The notes beneath the pieces were generated by a model. The model ran no database searches, was not told the origin of the DNA, and saw only the letters and a program-made list of their open reading frames with translations. 64,000 nucleotides of DNA from Arthrobacter sp. NicSoilB8 (GTDB lineage: Bacteria > Actinomycetota > Actinomycetes > Actinomycetales > Micrococcaceae). Of this stretch, positions 60,790 through 64,000 are shown piece by piece; the stretch's first letter is position 1; each line of letters begins with the position of its first letter. A program made the position numbers and the translations under genes. Where the stretch lies: contig NZ_AP024655.1 of NCBI RefSeq assembly GCF_019977355.1, forward strand, positions 2,356,001 to 2,420,000. Direction: 5' to 3'.

Positions 60790-63678
60790 GTGAGTGAAAC
60801 TACCAAACCGGCCCCATCCCCCATCACGGCCCCTGGCGCAGGTGATGTCATCGCGTCCGGCGCAGATGCCGGCGTAGGCGCTGCCGCCCCTGTGCTGGTG
60901 GCCGAGCCGCCAGCCGCCCCGGCCGCGGCGCGTGCCAAGAAACCGCGCCGCGTGTTGTCGGAGGTCTCCGCGACCGAGGCGCCCGTGATACCCCTCACGG
61001 ACCAGCCCCGGCTCCTGGTCCTGGACGGCCACTCGATGGCGTTCCGCGCGTTCTACGCCCTGCCCGCCGAAAACTTCGCCACCTCCACCGGCCAGCACAC
61101 CAACGCCGTCCACGGCTTCACGTCCATGCTGATCAACCTCATCAAGGAGCAAAACCCCACGCACGTCGCCGTCGCGTTTGACGTCTCGGACGACACCACG
61201 TTCCGTAAGGCCGAGTACGACGGGTACAAGGGCGGCCGCAACGAGACCCCCCGCGAGTTCAGCGGCCAGATCGACCTGATCGAAAAAGTCATGACCGCCT
61301 GGGGCATCAAGACCATCAAGATGCCCGGCTATGAGGCCGACGACATCCTCGCCACCCTCGCCGCCCAGGGCGATGAGGCCGGCTTCGAGGTCCTGCTCGT
61401 CTCCGGCGACCGGGACACCTTCCAGCTCATTACCGACAACGTCTTCGTCCTGTACCCGAAGCAGGGCGTCAGCAATATCCCGCGGATGGACGCCGATGCG
61501 ATCGAGGCGAAGTACTTCGTCTCGCCGCCGCGCTATTCGGACCTCGCCGCACTCGTGGGCGAGACCGCGGACAACCTACCGGGCGTTCCCGGCGTCGGAC
61601 CAAAGACGGCCGCGAAATGGATCAACCAGTACGGCGGCCTCGAAGGCATCCTGGAGAATCTCGACTCGATCGGCGGGAAGGTCGGCGACGCCCTCCGCGA
61701 GCACATCGACTCCGTCAAGCGGAACCGCCGGCTCAACCGCCTCCTGACGGACCTTGAGCTGCCCGTGACCCTCCATGACCTGGAGGAGCCGCGTCCGGAC
61801 CACGACGCGATCGAGGAAATCTTCGACCGCCTGGAATTCAAGACGCTCCGCACCCGGCTCTTCGCCCTCTACGGCAACGAGCCCACCGAAGGCGAACCGG
61901 ACAGCATCGAGGTGCCCGAGTACTCGACCCTGGGCTCCGCGGCCGAGCTGCAGGCGTTCTTCGACGCCGGCACGGGGCTGCGCTCGGCCCTCGCCCTCGA
62001 GTTTGTGCCCGGCCGGATCGTGGACGACGCTTCAGCCCTCGCCGTGGTCCGCAAGGATGCCGCCGCGTACATCGAGCTCACCGGCCTGGACGCCGAAGCC
62101 GACGCCATACTGGCCGCCTGGCTCCGCGATCCGGGCGCCGCGAAGGTGATTCACGGGTTCAAACCCGCGCTGAAGACCTTCACCGCCCGCGGGCTCGATC
62201 TCGACGGCGTGGTGGACGACACGGCGATCTCCGGCTACCTCATCCAGCCGGACCGCCGCAGCTATGAACTGGCCGAACTCGCCCAGCACCACCTGAAGAT
62301 GACCGTGTCCACGGAGGCGGCCAAGACCGGCCAGCTGGAGCTCGCGTTCGGCGGCGAGGACGAGGCCGCCGCGGCCGGCGCGCTGGTCCAGCAGGCCGCC
62401 GTCGTGCATGTCCTGAGCCACCACTTCGAAACGGAACTGAGGGCCCGCAAAGCCCAGGAGCTTCTGACGAGCCTCGAACTGCCCGTCGGCCGGGTCCTTG
62501 CCCAGATGGAACTCACCGGTATCGCCGTCTCCATGGAGCGCATGGACGACCAGCTCGCCGACCTCGCCAAGGTGATCGACAACGCCCAGGAGCAGGCCTT
62601 CGCCGCGATCGGGCACGAAGTCAACCTCGGTTCGCCCAAGCAGCTGCAGACCGTGCTGTTCGACGAACTCGGCCTGCCCAAGACGAAGAAGATCAAATCC
62701 GGCTACACCACCGACGCGGCCTCGCTCAAGACGCTGCTGGAGAAGACCGGCCACGAATTCCTGGTTCAGCTGATGGCCCACCGTGAGTCCTCGAAGCTGC
62801 GGCAGATGGTGGAAAGCCTCAAGAAGTCCGTGGCGGACGACGGCCGGATCCACACCACCTACGCGCAGAACGTGGCCGCCACCGGCCGCATTTCCTCCAA
62901 CAACCCGAACCTGCAGAACATCCCGGTCCGCAGCGAGGAGGGCCGCCGGGTCCGCAGCATCTTCGTGGTGAGCGAGGGCTATGACTGCCTCCTGTCTGCG
63001 GACTACTCGCAGATCGAAATGCGGATCATGGCGCACCTCTCCGGCGACGCCGGCCTCATCGCGGCATACAAGGAGGGCGAGGACCTGCACCGCTTCGTCG
63101 GTTCTCACATCTTCCACGTGCCGCCGGCCGAGGTCACCAGCGCCATGCGCTCCAAGGTCAAGGCGATGTCCTACGGGCTGGCCTACGGGCTGACGTCCTT
63201 CGGGCTCTCCAAGCAGCTGGAAATCTCCGTGGACGAGGCCCGGACGCTCATGAAGGAATACTTTGAACGCTTCGGCGCTGTCCGCGACTACCTCCGAGGC
63301 GTCGTGGAACAGGCCCGGATCGACGGCTACACAGCCACGATCGAGGGCCGCCGCCGCTACCTGCCGGACCTGACCAGCACCGACCGGCAACTGCGCGAAA
63401 TAGCCGAGCGGGTGGCCCTGAACTCACCCATCCAGGGGTCCGCGGCGGATATCATCAAGCGCGCCATGCTGGGCGTCTCCGGCGCGCTGGCCGAGCAGGG
63501 CCTGAAATCTCGCATGCTGCTGCAGGTCCATGATGAACTGGTCCTCGAAGTCGCCAAGGGCGAGCGCGAGGCCGTTGAAAGGCTTGTGACCGAGCAGATG
63601 GGTTCGGCCGCGAACCTGAGCGTGCCGCTAGACGTCCAGATCGGCATCGGCTCCAGCTGGTACGAGGCCGGCCACTAA
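60790..63678 (+). CDS. polA: DNA polymerase I
   Basis: The 962-residue enzyme has an Ala/Pro-rich extension (1-70), a 5'-3' nuclease domain (about 75-340; LLVLDGHSMAFRAFYALP, GYEADDILATLA, VPGVGPKTAAKWI), a degenerate 3'-5' exonuclease domain (about 365-550) lacking the DxE metal motif, and an intact polymerase domain with motif A ADYSQIEMRIMAHLSGD near 736 and motif C VHDELVLE near 913. It fills repair gaps and removes Okazaki primers. Missing proofreading is normal for actinobacterial Pol I. The GTG at 60790 was chosen as the first start clear of the thioesterase gene. Confidence 0.95.
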   Translation: MSETTKPAPSPITAPGAGDVIASGADAGVGAAAPVLVAEPPAAPAAARAKKPRRVLSEVSATEAPVIPLTDQPRLLVLDGHSMAFRAFYALPAENFATSTGQHTNAVHGFTSMLINLIKEQNPTHVAVAFDVSDDTTFRKAEYDGYKGGRNETPREFSGQIDLIEKVMTAWGIKTIKMPGYEADDILATLAAQGDEAGFEVLLVSGDRDTFQLITDNVFVLYPKQGVSNIPRMDADAIEAKYFVSPPRYSDLAALVGETADNLPGVPGVGPKTAAKWINQYGGLEGILENLDSIGGKVGDALREHIDSVKRNRRLNRLLTDLELPVTLHDLEEPRPDHDAIEEIFDRLEFKTLRTRLFALYGNEPTEGEPDSIEVPEYSTLGSAAELQAFFDAGTGLRSALALEFVPGRIVDDASALAVVRKDAAAYIELTGLDAEADAILAAWLRDPGAAKVIHGFKPALKTFTARGLDLDGVVDDTAISGYLIQPDRRSYELAELAQHHLKMTVSTEAAKTGQLELAFGGEDEAAAAGALVQQAAVVHVLSHHFETELRARKAQELLTSLELPVGRVLAQMELTGIAVSMERMDDQLADLAKVIDNAQEQAFAAIGHEVNLGSPKQLQTVLFDELGLPKTKKIKSGYTTDAASLKTLLEKTGHEFLVQLMAHRESSKLRQMVESLKKSVADDGRIHTTYAQNVAATGRISSNNPNLQNIPVRSEEGRRVRSIFVVSEGYDCLLSADYSQIEMRIMAHLSGDAGLIAAYKEGEDLHRFVGSHIFHVPPAEVTSAMRSKVKAMSYGLAYGLTSFGLSKQLEISVDEARTLMKEYFERFGAVRDYLRGVVEQARIDGYTATIEGRRRYLPDLTSTDRQLREIAERVALNSPIQGSAADIIKRAMLGVSGALAEQGLKSRMLLQVHDELVLEVAKGEREAVERLVTEQMGSAANLSVPLDVQIGIGSSWYEAGH

Positions 63679-63717
63679 CGGTTAACCGGTTCGGGCGCCG
63701 CCGGGACCGCGGGATTC

Positions 63718-63767
63718 AGCAGTTCTCAGTCGTTCTCAGCAGTTCTCAGCAGTTCTCAGCAGTTCTC
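63718..63767 (+). repeat. Five-copy 10-base tandem repeat upstream of the GNAT gene
   Basis: Decamers AGCAGTTCTC, AGTCGTTCTC and three further AGCAGTTCTC copies run head to tail. They lie between polA and the next GTG, ending 14 bases before it, and adjoin a GGGGGAG ribosome site. Confidence 0.92.
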
Positions 63768-63781
63768 AGGGGGAGAAACAC

Positions 63782-64000
63782 GTGGCAGAAAAGTACGAAC
63801 TCAGGCGGTTCCGCGCGGCTGAAAAGGACTCGCCGGACTACGCGCGGGGCGCCGCGTGGCTGCGGGGCGTCGGGATCGGTTTTTACGACGAGCCCCGCAA
63901 GGACGACTTCGTGGACAAGGTCATGGCCATGTACCGCGTGGACGACCGTGAGATGACCGGCGTCTACCAGTCCGGGGCCGTCGCGGCCCACTCGCTGGCA
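63782..64000 (+). CDS. GNAT family N-acetyltransferase, N-terminal part (partial)
   Basis: The first 73 residues are visible before the window ends. The opening EKYELRRFRAAEKDSPDYA and the following WLRGVGIGFYDEPRK resemble Eis-like or general GNAT acetyltransferases that start with an ELR strand. The GTG at 63782 follows GGGGGAGAAACAC. The acetyl-CoA-binding motif would lie beyond the window, so the call rests on the N-terminus alone. Confidence 0.6.
   Translation, partial: MAEKYELRRFRAAEKDSPDYARGAAWLRGVGIGFYDEPRKDDFVDKVMAMYRVDDREMTGVYQSGAVAAHSLA

Noticed and set aside
1..64000. CRISPR arrays, tRNA or rRNA genes, insertion sequences
   Set aside because: No regularly spaced repeat-spacer array, no cloverleaf or rRNA sequence, and no transposase were recognised. 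The short tandem arrays have no spacers.

Overview
The window is high-GC DNA with actinobacterial gene style: many GTG starts, tightly overlapping operons, a DNA polymerase I without a proofreading motif, and DUF5134 and DUF6457 genes. It most resembles an Arthrobacter/Pseudarthrobacter-type soil actinobacterium. That assignment is inference from gene content; no rRNA or tRNA is present to confirm it.

Region 1 (about 349-23090) is an almost complete extracellular or cytoplasmic phage-tail-like contractile injection system (eCIS). Two minus-strand genes encode a membrane-anchored Ig-like protein and a PAAR spike tip. They diverge from a plus-strand run: LuxR-type regulator, DUF4255 cap protein, AAA+ ATPase, DUF4157 eCIS core protein, a 1296-residue effector ending in an HNH-nuclease-like domain, sheath, tube, a small assembly protein, DUF6760, a 979-residue disordered protein, a second tube protein, LysM hub, VgrG spike, gp25 wedge, baseplate J, tail protein I, and a zinc-ribbon/membrane/beta-sandwich protein that may dock the particle to the membrane. 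A large STAND ATPase-SARP regulator faces the cluster at 23014-26064. No capsid, terminase or integrase is present, so this is not a prophage.

Region 2 (26293-27810) is a two-gene redox operon, an SDR oxidoreductase and an NAD(P)H:quinone oxidoreductase. A TetR-style palindrome lies exactly in the spacer of a candidate promoter.

Region 3 (27841-39283) is a ten-gene minus-strand operon for aerobic CO dehydrogenase: coxM-coxS-coxL, an XdhC-YHS fusion, a MocA-like cytidylyltransferase, coxD, coxE, coxG, a second XdhC and a DUF5134 membrane protein. A LysR regulator is divergent. CoxL carries the form I active-site motif AYACSFR, which marks genuine CO oxidisers.

Region 4 (39368-42326) holds DUF6457 and an FdhF/YdeP-type molybdopterin oxidoreductase. 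Region 5 (42826-51243) is a secreted-oxidase locus: a 1915-residue animal-type heme peroxidase with RTX, FN3 and Big_5-like repeats, a CotA-like multicopper oxidase, and a lipoprotein with a His-rich tail. It recalls known Mn(II)-oxidising enzyme sets.

Region 6 (51309-64000) is mostly housekeeping and stress functions: acyl-CoA ligase, metallo-beta-lactamase RNase-like protein, erythromycin-esterase-like protein, tandem UspA, coiled-coil membrane protein, PiT phosphate transporter with a small partner, RibD-type reductase, PaaI thioesterase, polA and a truncated GNAT acetyltransferase. Several short tandem repeats and hairpins lie between these genes.
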